From Robiginitomaculum sp. (GTDB lineage: Bacteria > Pseudomonadota > Alphaproteobacteria > Caulobacterales > Maricaulaceae): a DNA stretch of 22,440 nt. This document shows positions 8,844 through 14,900 of the stretch, piece after piece. The notes below the pieces were generated by a model, which did not search any database, was not told the DNA's origin, and was given only the letters and a program-made list of their open reading frames with translations. The DNA is taken from assembly GCA_026982235.1 (NCBI GenBank), contig JALSHM010000158.1, forward strand, positions 1 through 22,440. The letters are read 5' to 3'. The position numbers and the translations under genes are program-made. Position 1 is the stretch's first letter, and each line of letters starts with the position of its first letter.

Positions 8844-8977
8844 ACCGTTCTCCATTTCAAACACAGCCTAGACAATATCTCACAGATTGGAACTTGGTGA
8901 ATTGTCACAGGTCAAGAATTGTAATTTTGTAAAACTTCCCCATTGAATTTTTTGCGCTACTCCGCCACATAGGAGCT
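8844..8977. promoter_or_regulatory. Divergent promoter region between hydroxylase and gshB
   Basis: This 134-bp gap between divergent genes must contain both promoters. It includes TTGTCA- and TTGGTG-like boxes around 8900-8915 but none with a well-spaced -10. The only sure element is an AGGAG two bases before the gshB ATG, a rather short spacing. Confidence 0.3.
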
Positions 8978-9925
8978 ATGACATATAAAGTAGCATTTCA
9001 GATGGACCCTATGGAGGGTGTGGATATTGATACGGATTCTAGCTTCGCGCTCGCGATGGAAGCACAGGCGCGCGGTGCTGTTCTGTATTCTTACGGCGCG
9101 GATCAATTAAGTTATAATGTGGGGCGGGTCGAAGCGCGCGCCCGGCCTATGACGCTTCGCCGCGAAAAGGGTAATCATGTCACCTTCGGGGACGAGATTA
9201 TTCTCGACCTGGCCGAGGATGTGGATGTGGTCTGGATGCGCCAAGACCCGCCCTTTGATATGTCCTATATTACGGCGGCGCATATTTTGGAAATGCTGGA
9301 GGGGAAAACTCTGGTGTGTAATGATCCGAAATGGGTGCGCTCTTGCCCCGAGAAAATCATTCCGCTGGAATTTCCTGATCTCATTCCCGACACGCTAATT
9401 AGCCGTGATAAAACCTCCATCGACGCGTTTCGCGCCAAACACAAAGACATTATCCTCAAGCCCCTCTATGGGAATGGCGGCGCGGGTGTGTTTTTGGTGC
9501 GGAACGGGGATAGTAATTATACTTCATTATTAGAGATGTTTTTTGAGATTTCCCGCGAGCCTATTATCGCCCAAGCCTTCCTCAAGGATGTGGCCAAGGG
9601 TGATAAGCGCATTATCCTGATTGACGGCGAGGTTGCAGGCGGATTTAACCGCAAGCCAGCCGAGGGCGAAACCCGCTCTAATCTGCATGTGGGCGGTACG
9701 GCGGAGGCTATTATCCTCACCGAAGCTGACAAAAAAATATGTGCCGCTATCGGTCCAATGCTCAAAGAACGCGGGCAAATATTTGTCGGCATTGATGTGA
9801 TTGGCGATAAATTGACAGAGATAAATTTAACCTCCCCCACAGGCGTCAACGAGCTGAAACAGTTCACCGGCATTGATGCTGTCACCATGGCCTGGGACGC
9901 TATAGAGCGGCGTTTGCAGGCTTAG
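8978..9925 (+). CDS. gshB: Glutathione synthetase
   Basis: The protein has 315 residues, the usual bacterial GshB length. It is an ATP-grasp ligase that joins gamma-glutamylcysteine and glycine in the cytosol. The opening YKVAFQMDPMEGVDIDTDSSFALAMEA is the family N-terminus. The ATP-binding loop KPLYGNGGAG lies at 161-170, the substrate segment RSNLHVGG at 233-240, and the closing NLTSPTG motif at ~283-289. The context does not include gshA. The transcript runs into the REPIN-like palindromes immediately downstream. Confidence 0.98.
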   Translation: MTYKVAFQMDPMEGVDIDTDSSFALAMEAQARGAVLYSYGADQLSYNVGRVEARARPMTLRREKGNHVTFGDEIILDLAEDVDVVWMRQDPPFDMSYITAAHILEMLEGKTLVCNDPKWVRSCPEKIIPLEFPDLIPDTLISRDKTSIDAFRAKHKDIILKPLYGNGGAGVFLVRNGDSNYTSLLEMFFEISREPIIAQAFLKDVAKGDKRIILIDGEVAGGFNRKPAEGETRSNLHVGGTAEAIILTEADKKICAAIGPMLKERGQIFVGIDVIGDKLTEINLTSPTGVNELKQFTGIDAVTMAWDAIERRLQA

Positions 9926-9947
9926 TCTGTCACTACCTCTCATTATC

Positions 9948-10048
9948 CGCTCATACCGACGGAAGTCGGTATCCAGTATTTTTCAATAATGTGCGAGCTT
10001 TGCTCGCTCTTTATGCGCTGGTTCCCGTGTCGGAGCACGGGATGAGCG
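9948..10048. repeat. REPIN-like inverted pair of palindromic elements
   Basis: The outer arms CGCTCAT (9948-9954) and ATGAGCG (10042-10048) are perfect inverted repeats. Just inside are two palindromes: ATACCGAC-GGAA-GTCGGTAT (9953-9972) and TCCCGTG-TCGGAG-CACGGGA (10023-10042). Each is followed, on its own strand, by a CCAG box (9973-9976 and the complement at 10018-10021). A third stem, GCGAGC-TTT-GCTCGC, lies at 9993-10007 in the centre. The two halves are thus related REP-type units in inverted orientation, the layout of REPINs/BIMEs mobilised by RAYT transposases. No RAYT gene is in the window. It could also fold as the 3' end of the gshB transcript. Confidence 0.7.
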
Positions 10049-10059
10049 TATTTAAGGTT

Positions 10060-10093
10060 AAGGCTAGAGAGTATTTGGCCATACCCTAGCCTT
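10060..10093. repeat. Two-step inverted repeat upstream of lipoprotein gene
   Basis: The arms AAGGCTAG (10060-10067) and CTAGCCTT (10086-10093) are perfect complements, and an inner GTAT-TTGGCC-ATAC stem continues the helix. No T-run follows on either strand, so this is not a classic intrinsic terminator. It may be a Rho-type transcript end for gshB, an operator, or a leader structure for the lipoprotein gene that starts 37 bp later. Confidence 0.5.
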
Positions 10094-10130
10094 ACACATC
10101 TTCTTAGTATTTGCATGTTAGCAATATTTC

Positions 10131-10727
10131 ATGAATTATATTTCAAATCTATGGCTAGGCGTGGCAACTCTTTTGGTGTTAGGCGCATGTTCAACGACAG
10201 CGCCTGTAACACGGGCGCCTGCGCAATCCCAATCGGGGTTGCATCTGCCCGACAAAGTTCAGTTCCTCCAGACCGATAAACGCTGGGCGCGGCAGACACT
10301 TGGTGGTTCGGGCGAGAGCTTGGAGAGCGATGGCTGCTTGGTGACGGCGGCGGCTATGGCGTTGGTTAACCTTGGTTTTCAAACCGACCCGGGTGATTTG
10401 GCTTATAGGCTCAAGGCTTATGGCGGGTTTAACTCGCGCGGGTGGCTCATATGGAGCGGGCTGGAAAAAGCCACATCCGGTAAAGCCAAAACGGTTTTTT
10501 ATGACCGCAAAGATGATGCAGCCGTGCGGTCGTGTTTGTCGGCAGGTTATTATCCTTTGGTGCGGTTTAACCTAAAGTCCAGCAGAACCCACTGGGCCAT
10601 GGTGGTGCGCGAAAGCAAGCAAGGTTTTTTGATCCGTGACCCCATGGTCAATTCAAACACCCCTATCCCCCTATCCTCCCGCACAAAAACCATAGATGCA
10701 GTGCGGTGTATTGGCGTGCGGACATAG
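10131..10727 (+). CDS. Lipoprotein with C39-like cysteine peptidase domain
   Basis: The protein has 198 residues. A signal peptide ends in the lipobox LVLGAC with Cys20, followed by a T/A/P/Q linker to about residue 40. The domain opens with FLQTDKRWARQTLGG, then has SDGCLVTAAAMAL with candidate nucleophile Cys69, HWAMVV with His154, and FLIRDPM with Asp170. Order and spacing match the papain-like C39/C39_2 fold, and all three triad positions are present, so it may be an active peptidase at the cell envelope. No ABC transporter or bacteriocin precursor is nearby, which argues against classic leader-peptide processing. The ATG has only a weak ribosome binding site. Confidence 0.8.
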   Translation: MNYISNLWLGVATLLVLGACSTTAPVTRAPAQSQSGLHLPDKVQFLQTDKRWARQTLGGSGESLESDGCLVTAAAMALVNLGFQTDPGDLAYRLKAYGGFNSRGWLIWSGLEKATSGKAKTVFYDRKDDAAVRSCLSAGYYPLVRFNLKSSRTHWAMVVRESKQGFLIRDPMVNSNTPIPLSSRTKTIDAVRCIGVRT

Positions 10728-10790
10728 GCTTTCCAAAACGACATTTATACTATAGTGAACTGGTAAGACCTAGGTGTATGGGGAAATCGT

Positions 10791-11984
10791 ATGAATTATA
10801 TTGAACAAAGTAGCGCAGCCGGGCGGCACTTAATGCCTGATTTGGTGCGGGCATTTGCAATTATCGGCATTGCTTTGGTTAATGTTGGCTTTATTGCCTA
10901 TTCCATGGAAGCCAGTTATTTTGGCGGTGGCATTCGGTCAAATGCGGATTATTGGGCAAATTTTCTGGTGAGTGCCATTTTCCTTGTGAAAACCTATAGC
11001 CTGTTTGCATTTATGTTCGGGGTTGGTTTTGCTTACCAAATGAAGTCTGCCGCCCGCGCTGGTGCGTCCTTTAAAGCGCGGTATTTTCGCCGAATTATCG
11101 GGCTGTTGGTGTTAGGGTTGTTGCATGCATTTCTAGCGTTCCCCGGTGATATATTGGTGACCTATGCCGTATTTGGTGCTTTTTTGTATTTGTTTAAAAA
11201 TGCAAAAACCAAAACTCTGATTATTTGGGGTCTCATATTCATTGGCTTGCAGATTTTTGTTATGGGGTTTTTAGCTTTGGCTATGCAGCTCGGTTATCAA
11301 TTTGCGCCTGATGAAATGCTGCTTGCTGCTGAAGAAATGCTAGCCGAAAGTGAGCGCTCCCATGAGGTTTTAGGGGGCGGTACATATATAGAGGCCGTGT
11401 TTTTGAGGATAGATCAATGGGTCGACTTCGCCATTTTCGGAATTTTTGCGCAAGGCGGCGGCGTGCTCGGCGCATTTCTGCTCGGCTTTGCTGCAGTTAA
11501 ATCGAATGTGATCGCTAACCCTGATGCTAAAATTTGGCGCATAGCCCGTGTATGGCTCTTGCCTATCGGTATTTTGGGCAGTGTGTTTGGCGCGTATTTA
11601 TATGCTGGCTCTGAAACATTTCTAAGCCCGCAAACCATGTGGGGCATGGCAATATTATTTGCTGCCGCTCCGTTTTCCAGTGCTGGTTATTTGGGACTTA
11701 TCGCCAAATGGGCGGCAAGCCCTGCGACCAGACTGAAGACCTTTATGGCACGCGGCGGCACGGCGACGCTGACATCATACCTTATGCAGTCGATTTTACT
11801 AAGTTTCATATTCAGTAATTACGGATTAGGTTATTTCGAAAAATTTGGTGCGGCTAAATCTATCGCAATCGCCTTGGCGGTCGCTTTGTTGTCATTAGTG
11901 TTTTCCAGCCTTTGGCGTGTAAAGTTTCAACGCGGCCCTATGGAAGCTCTGTTGCGAGGGTTTACATATTTGGGAAACAAATAG
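10791..11984 (+). CDS. DUF418 family integral membrane protein
   Basis: The protein has 397 residues with about eight to ten hydrophobic helices. It opens with the family pattern LMPDLVRAFAIIGIALVNVGF, has a FAFMFGVGFAYQ motif near residue 80, a RRIIGLLVLGLLHAFLAFPGDILVTYAVFGA segment near 100-130, and the C-terminal RGPMEALLRGFTY that defines DUF418. These proteins are related to acyltransferase-3-like membrane proteins, with no firm function. A GGGGA ribosome binding site lies about six bases before the ATG. The stop is three bases from that of the convergent Lrp-type gene. Confidence 0.92.
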   Translation: MNYIEQSSAAGRHLMPDLVRAFAIIGIALVNVGFIAYSMEASYFGGGIRSNADYWANFLVSAIFLVKTYSLFAFMFGVGFAYQMKSAARAGASFKARYFRRIIGLLVLGLLHAFLAFPGDILVTYAVFGAFLYLFKNAKTKTLIIWGLIFIGLQIFVMGFLALAMQLGYQFAPDEMLLAAEEMLAESERSHEVLGGGTYIEAVFLRIDQWVDFAIFGIFAQGGGVLGAFLLGFAAVKSNVIANPDAKIWRIARVWLLPIGILGSVFGAYLYAGSETFLSPQTMWGMAILFAAAPFSSAGYLGLIAKWAASPATRLKTFMARGGTATLTSYLMQSILLSFIFSNYGLGYFEKFGAAKSIAIALAVALLSLVFSSLWRVKFQRGPMEALLRGFTYLGNK

Positions 11985-11987
11985 CAC

Positions 11988-12449
11988 CTAAGATAATGGC
12001 AAAACATTCGTGCGTTTGACTTGACCGAAAGCAAAGCTGGATTCCAAACTTAGCACGCCCGGGATTGTGGTGAGGCGGTCACGTACTAGGTGTTCATAGG
12101 ATTTAAGATCGCTGCTGACCACCCGCAGGAGATAATCGCGGTTGCCTGTCATCAGATAGCATTCCACCACGGCGTCAATATTGCCAATAGCGGTTTCAAA
12201 GGCGCGTATGGTTTGTGGCGATGGTTTTTCGAGGCGAATATTAACGAATACGTTAATGGGAAAGCCAAGTTTTTCCTGATCCACCAAGGCCGTATATCCG
12301 GCGATTATACCGTCCTCCTCAAGTTTACGAACACGTCGCAAACACGGCGACGGGGACAGGCCAATACGGGCGGCCAAGTCCTGATTGGTCAGGCGGGCAT
12401 CTTGCTGTAAAGCGCGGATTATTCTGCGGTCAATTGTGTCCATTTGCAT
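11988..12449 (-). CDS. Lrp/AsnC family transcriptional regulator
   Basis: The protein has 153 residues. The N-terminal AsnC-type helix-turn-helix spans residues ~4-55 (DTIDRRIIRALQQDARLTNQDLAARIGLSPSPCLRRVRKLEEDGII), and the C-terminal RAM effector-binding domain spans ~65-145 (CYLMTGNRDYLLRVVSSDL, TTIPGVLSLESSFAF). A strong AAGGAGG precedes the ATG at 12447-12449. It is divergent from the methionine gamma-lyase gene, paralleling mdeR-mdeA of Pseudomonas putida, where the Lrp-type MdeR activates the lyase gene. By analogy it probably senses methionine or a related amino acid and controls the neighbour; this is inference. Confidence 0.95.
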   Translation of the reverse strand: MQMDTIDRRIIRALQQDARLTNQDLAARIGLSPSPCLRRVRKLEEDGIIAGYTALVDQEKLGFPINVFVNIRLEKPSPQTIRAFETAIGNIDAVVECYLMTGNRDYLLRVVSSDLKSYEHLVRDRLTTIPGVLSLESSFAFGQVKRTNVLPLS

Positions 12450-12546
12450 TAAACCTCCTTAATCTGCTAATATATTACTATATAAAGCTATAAACGCAAA
12501 TAAATAGCGCGAGTATTAGCGTATATTAACGAAGCGCGTCTGATGT
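12450..12546. promoter_or_regulatory. Divergent lrp-type/methionine gamma-lyase promoter and likely operator region
   Basis: This strongly AT-rich stretch separates the divergent genes. On the minus strand TTGCGT, a 16-bp spacer and TAATAT form a plausible promoter for the regulator (about 12500-12470). The segment CGTATATTAACG near 12520-12531 is a partly palindromic AT-rich site of the kind Lrp-family proteins bind. No clear plus-strand -35/-10 pair was found for the lyase gene. Confidence 0.4.
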
Positions 12547-12565
12547 ACCGAGCATAGCGAGGCAA

Positions 12566-12624
12566 GGGCGACTGCCCGTCGGCGCTTATGCGCCGCGCCC
12601 GCGCAGGCGTGCGCTCTTGCGCAC
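12566..12624 (+). promoter_or_regulatory. GC-rich leader with three consecutive hairpins upstream of methionine gamma-lyase gene
   Basis: Three short perfect hairpins follow one another: GGGC-GACT-GCCC (12566-12577), CGGCGC-TTAT-GCGCCG (12580-12595) and GTGCGC-TCTT-GCGCAC (12609-12624). They end 17 bases before the AAGGAG of the lyase gene. Base composition changes abruptly from the AT-rich operator region. No known riboswitch consensus (for example SAM-II) is recognised. It could be a structured 5' UTR or an inserted palindromic repeat. Confidence 0.5.
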
Positions 12625-12655
12625 TGTCGTGAGCAAAATAAATAAGGAGAACAAA

Positions 12656-13897
12656 ATGCCTGCGTCAAACGAGAATAATAACCACGGCACTGCCAATATG
12701 GGCTTCGCCACCCGCGCCATTCATGCGGGCACGACACCTGACCAATATGGCGCTTTGGTGCCGCCGGTTTACATGACTTCCACCTATGCGTTCGAAACCG
12801 TCGAACAAGGCGCAGCGATGTTTGAAGGCGAATTGGCGGGGCATTTTTACTCGCGCGTTTCTAACCCGACGGTTGACGTGCTTGAAAAACGCTTTGCGTC
12901 TATTGAGGGTGCCGAAGCCGCCGTTGGCTTTGCGTCCGGCATGGGCGGGATTACTTCGACCTTGTGGACAGTGTTGTCTGCGGGGGACGAAATTATCGCC
13001 GATAAGACTTTGTACGGCTGCACCTTTGCGTTTTTTGAACATGGCTTGACCCGGTTCGGGGTTAAGGTCAAATTTGTTGATTTGCAAAACGCGGACGAAT
13101 TTGCTGCGGCGATAACGACTGCTACGAAAGTCGTATATTTCGAAACCCCCGCCAACCCGAATATGCGCTTGATCAATATTGCAGCGATTAGCAAAATTGC
13201 CCGCGCCCATGATGTGCTCACCGTTGTTGATAACACCTATTCAACGCCGTATTTAACCCGTCCCATAGAACTTGGTGCAGATTTGGTTGTTCATTCGGCC
13301 ACAAAATATCTCGGCGGGCATGGTGATTTAATCGCTGGCTTAGTGGCAGGTTCAGCGGAATTGATGTTGCGCATCCGCGTCGAAGGATTGAAAGATATGA
13401 CGGGCGCGGTAATGTCGCCGCTCACCGCGCACCAAATTATGCGCGGCATGAAAACGCTGGAATTGCGTATGGATAGGCATTGCGCCACGGCCATGATGAT
13501 AGCCAAAGAACTAGAAGCCCACCCGGCGGTGGAACAAGTGTTTTATCCGGGGCTTGAAACTTCACCCGACCACGAGCTTGCGAAGAAACAAATGTACGAT
13601 TTCGGCGGTATGATTGCGTTTGAACTTAAGGGCGGCATCGAAGCCGGACGCACCATGATGAATGCGCTAGAACTGATTAAACGCGCGGTAAGCCTAGGCG
13701 ATCCCGATAGCCTAATTCAGCACCCAGCCTCTATGACCCACGCATCTTACACACCAGAAGAACGCGCCAGCCACGGTATTACCGATGGCCTAATCCGCTT
13801 GTCGGTGGGTTTGGAAACCCCCAGTGATATTCTAGCAGATATTATGTCAGGACTGGCTGCCATATCCAAAAAAGAAAACCACCAACAAGCGGCGTAA
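12656..13897 (+). CDS. mdeA: Methionine gamma-lyase (PLP-dependent)
   Basis: The protein has 413 residues from the ATG at 12656, which has GGAG six bases upstream. It belongs to the Cys/Met metabolism PLP family. Tyr66 and Arg68 of YSRVSNPT bind the PLP phosphate of the neighbouring subunit, Asp192 sits in VVDNTYSTPYL, and Lys217 (SATKYLGG) forms the Schiff base. The active-site stretch TLYGCTFAFFEHGL carries Tyr120 and Cys122; that Cys (Cys116 in P. putida) is characteristic of methionine gamma-lyases as opposed to cystathionine enzymes. The predicted reaction is L-methionine to methanethiol, 2-oxobutyrate and ammonia. Divergence from an Lrp-type gene supports the call. O-acetylhomoserine sulfhydrylase or cystathionine gamma-lyase activity is the main alternative. 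Confidence 0.92.
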   Translation: MPASNENNNHGTANMGFATRAIHAGTTPDQYGALVPPVYMTSTYAFETVEQGAAMFEGELAGHFYSRVSNPTVDVLEKRFASIEGAEAAVGFASGMGGITSTLWTVLSAGDEIIADKTLYGCTFAFFEHGLTRFGVKVKFVDLQNADEFAAAITTATKVVYFETPANPNMRLINIAAISKIARAHDVLTVVDNTYSTPYLTRPIELGADLVVHSATKYLGGHGDLIAGLVAGSAELMLRIRVEGLKDMTGAVMSPLTAHQIMRGMKTLELRMDRHCATAMMIAKELEAHPAVEQVFYPGLETSPDHELAKKQMYDFGGMIAFELKGGIEAGRTMMNALELIKRAVSLGDPDSLIQHPASMTHASYTPEERASHGITDGLIRLSVGLETPSDILADIMSGLAAISKKENHQQAA

Positions 13898-13906
13898 ATA
13901 CACCAC

Positions 13907-13930
13907 AAAAAAAACCTGCCCAAGGCAGGT
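13907..13930 (-). terminator. Rho-independent terminator on minus strand
   Basis: A perfect 7-bp stem ACCTGCC/GGCAGGT with a 3-nt loop (13914-13930) is followed on the minus strand by an uninterrupted run of T (13914-13907). On the plus strand the run is of A and precedes the stem, so the element is oriented against the methionine gamma-lyase gene that ends ten bases away. No minus-strand protein gene lies upstream of it, which is the main reason to propose a small RNA. Confidence 0.8.
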
Positions 13931-14063
13931 CAAGTTGATAGGGGTCATTGGATAAGAGAGAGTACCTAATCCATTGGTGGGAGCGGCCTAGTTCCCTGAT
14001 ACGCTGGGGATATGAGCGGTGTAATTACCGGTCTGTATCAGGGCTCTAGGTTTCACGCCCATC
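13907..14063 (-). ncRNA. Candidate small RNA, ~155 nt, family unknown
   Basis: No protein frame fits here. Read on the minus strand, a closing stem pairs 14058-14065 with 13935-13943 (TTGAT plus GGG, one bulge). Inside it is a long hairpin with 16-nt arms 14035-14050 and 13987-14002 that match except for a 2x2 internal loop. A second hairpin is closed by 13969-13973 and 13949-13953. Together they make a three-way junction. An intrinsic terminator follows at 13930-13907, and a -10-like TTATAC lies at 14073-14068, just before the 5' end. Unpaired C-rich segments (CCCC near 14009-14012, CTCCCACC near 13976-13983) could contact ribosome binding sites. The exact ends are estimates. I considered 6S RNA, but the asymmetric three-stem shape fits poorly. 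Confidence 0.55.
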
Positions 14064-14153
14064 AATTGTATAACCCAAATGATTGCCGAGTAAGCGTGAG
14101 GTTTATCACGGTTTTATAATTAATTTTGCCCTAATGTCGCTTTTTTACGAATG

Positions 14154-14182
14154 TTGCACCTAGTGTGTATACGTGTTAGATT
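14154..14182 (+). promoter_or_regulatory. Candidate promoter of the crp-like gene
   Basis: TTGCAC at 14154-14159 and TAGATT at 14177-14182 are separated by 17 bp. Transcription would start near 14189, giving a ~30-nt leader to the ATG at 14221. This placement argues against translation from the upstream GTG at 14173, which would lie inside the promoter. Confidence 0.45.
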
Positions 14183-14220
14183 ATTATCTGGGCAAAAGGT
14201 TCCAATATGTCGGGCAAAGT

Positions 14221-14886
14221 ATGATAAATAGATTTTCCAGCTTTAGCGATCCGATTCGTAGCAATGAAACTCTGCGCAAAATCGCAGTGTTTAAGACCTT
14301 TGAGGCTAAAACCACTATTATCAACGAAGACGACCAGGGCGGAGCGGTTTATTTTATCCTAGAAGGTCAGGTCAATATTACAGGTTATTCGTCGCGCGGG
14401 CGAGAGATTTGGTATAGCAAATTAGGTCCGGGGCAGACATTTGGCGAGATGGCAGCACTTACGGGCGGTGTGCGCAGCGCCAGTGTTGTCGCCGCAAAAG
14501 AAACTAAAACCGCGATAGTTTCCAAGGTCGATTTTTTGGCATTGCTCGAAAACCATCCAGATATTTCTTTGTGGTTAATGCGTGAATTGGTGTTCAGGCT
14601 CGATAAAACCACCACCCAATTATACGAACGGGTGGCGCTGAATATGACAACGCGCATGTGTGCAAAAATTTTATCCCAGTGTGCAGAATGGCCGGAACCT
14701 AATGGTGAATATGCAATATTCCCCAATTTGGTGTTGGCACAAACAGCGCGTCAGCTAAATACTGACCGGGAAAATATATCCCGCGCCATTTCTGACCTGG
14801 TCAAGGACGGTGTTTTACGCCGCGATGGTAGGCGGTTGTTCGTGTTGAACAAAGCGGCGCTTGAAGCCCGGGTTGAGGATGAATAA
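14221..14886 (+). CDS. Crp/Fnr family transcriptional regulator
   Basis: The protein has 221 residues from the ATG at 14221; an upstream in-frame GTG at 14173 would add 16 residues with no family similarity. The cyclic-nucleotide fold includes the phosphate-binding cassette PGQTFGEMAALTGGVRSASV (69-88) with Gly75, Glu76, Arg85 and Ser86, the residues that contact cAMP in CRP. No Fnr-type cysteine cluster is present, so it is not an oxygen sensor. The winged HTH covers ~168-208; its recognition helix TDRENISRAI keeps the R-E-xxx-R pattern that reads TGTGA half-sites in CRP. It is probably a cyclic-nucleotide-responsive regulator with a CRP-like operator, by inference. Its stop is 14 bases from that of the convergent porin gene. 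Confidence 0.93.
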   Translation: MINRFSSFSDPIRSNETLRKIAVFKTFEAKTTIINEDDQGGAVYFILEGQVNITGYSSRGREIWYSKLGPGQTFGEMAALTGGVRSASVVAAKETKTAIVSKVDFLALLENHPDISLWLMRELVFRLDKTTTQLYERVALNMTTRMCAKILSQCAEWPEPNGEYAIFPNLVLAQTARQLNTDRENISRAISDLVKDGVLRRDGRRLFVLNKAALEARVEDE

Positions 14887-14900
14887 ACGCGCGGGAGAAA

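Noticed and set aside
12588..12632. A 14-codon frame (MRRARAGVRSCALS) in the methionine gamma-lyase leader, as a possible attenuator peptide
   Set aside because: It has no methionine or cysteine run and no ribosome binding site, and its bases are taken up by hairpins; it is probably chance in GC-rich DNA.
12450..12655. SAM-II or other known methionine-related riboswitch upstream of the lyase gene
   Set aside because: I could not match the conserved pseudoknot segments of SAM-II or the other SAM classes; the hairpins are simple and differ from those folds.
13907..14063. 6S RNA as the identity of the candidate small RNA
   Set aside because: Size and closing stem are suggestive, but the long hairpin is close to the 5' end with a separate second hairpin, rather than one rod with a central bubble.
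14095..14125. Plus-strand intrinsic terminator (CGTGA-TCACG stem followed by GTTTTATAATTAATTTT)
   Set aside because: The stem has only five pairs and the T-tract is broken by A; it is ~200 bp past the lyase stop. It may be a weak transcript end but is not strong enough to call.
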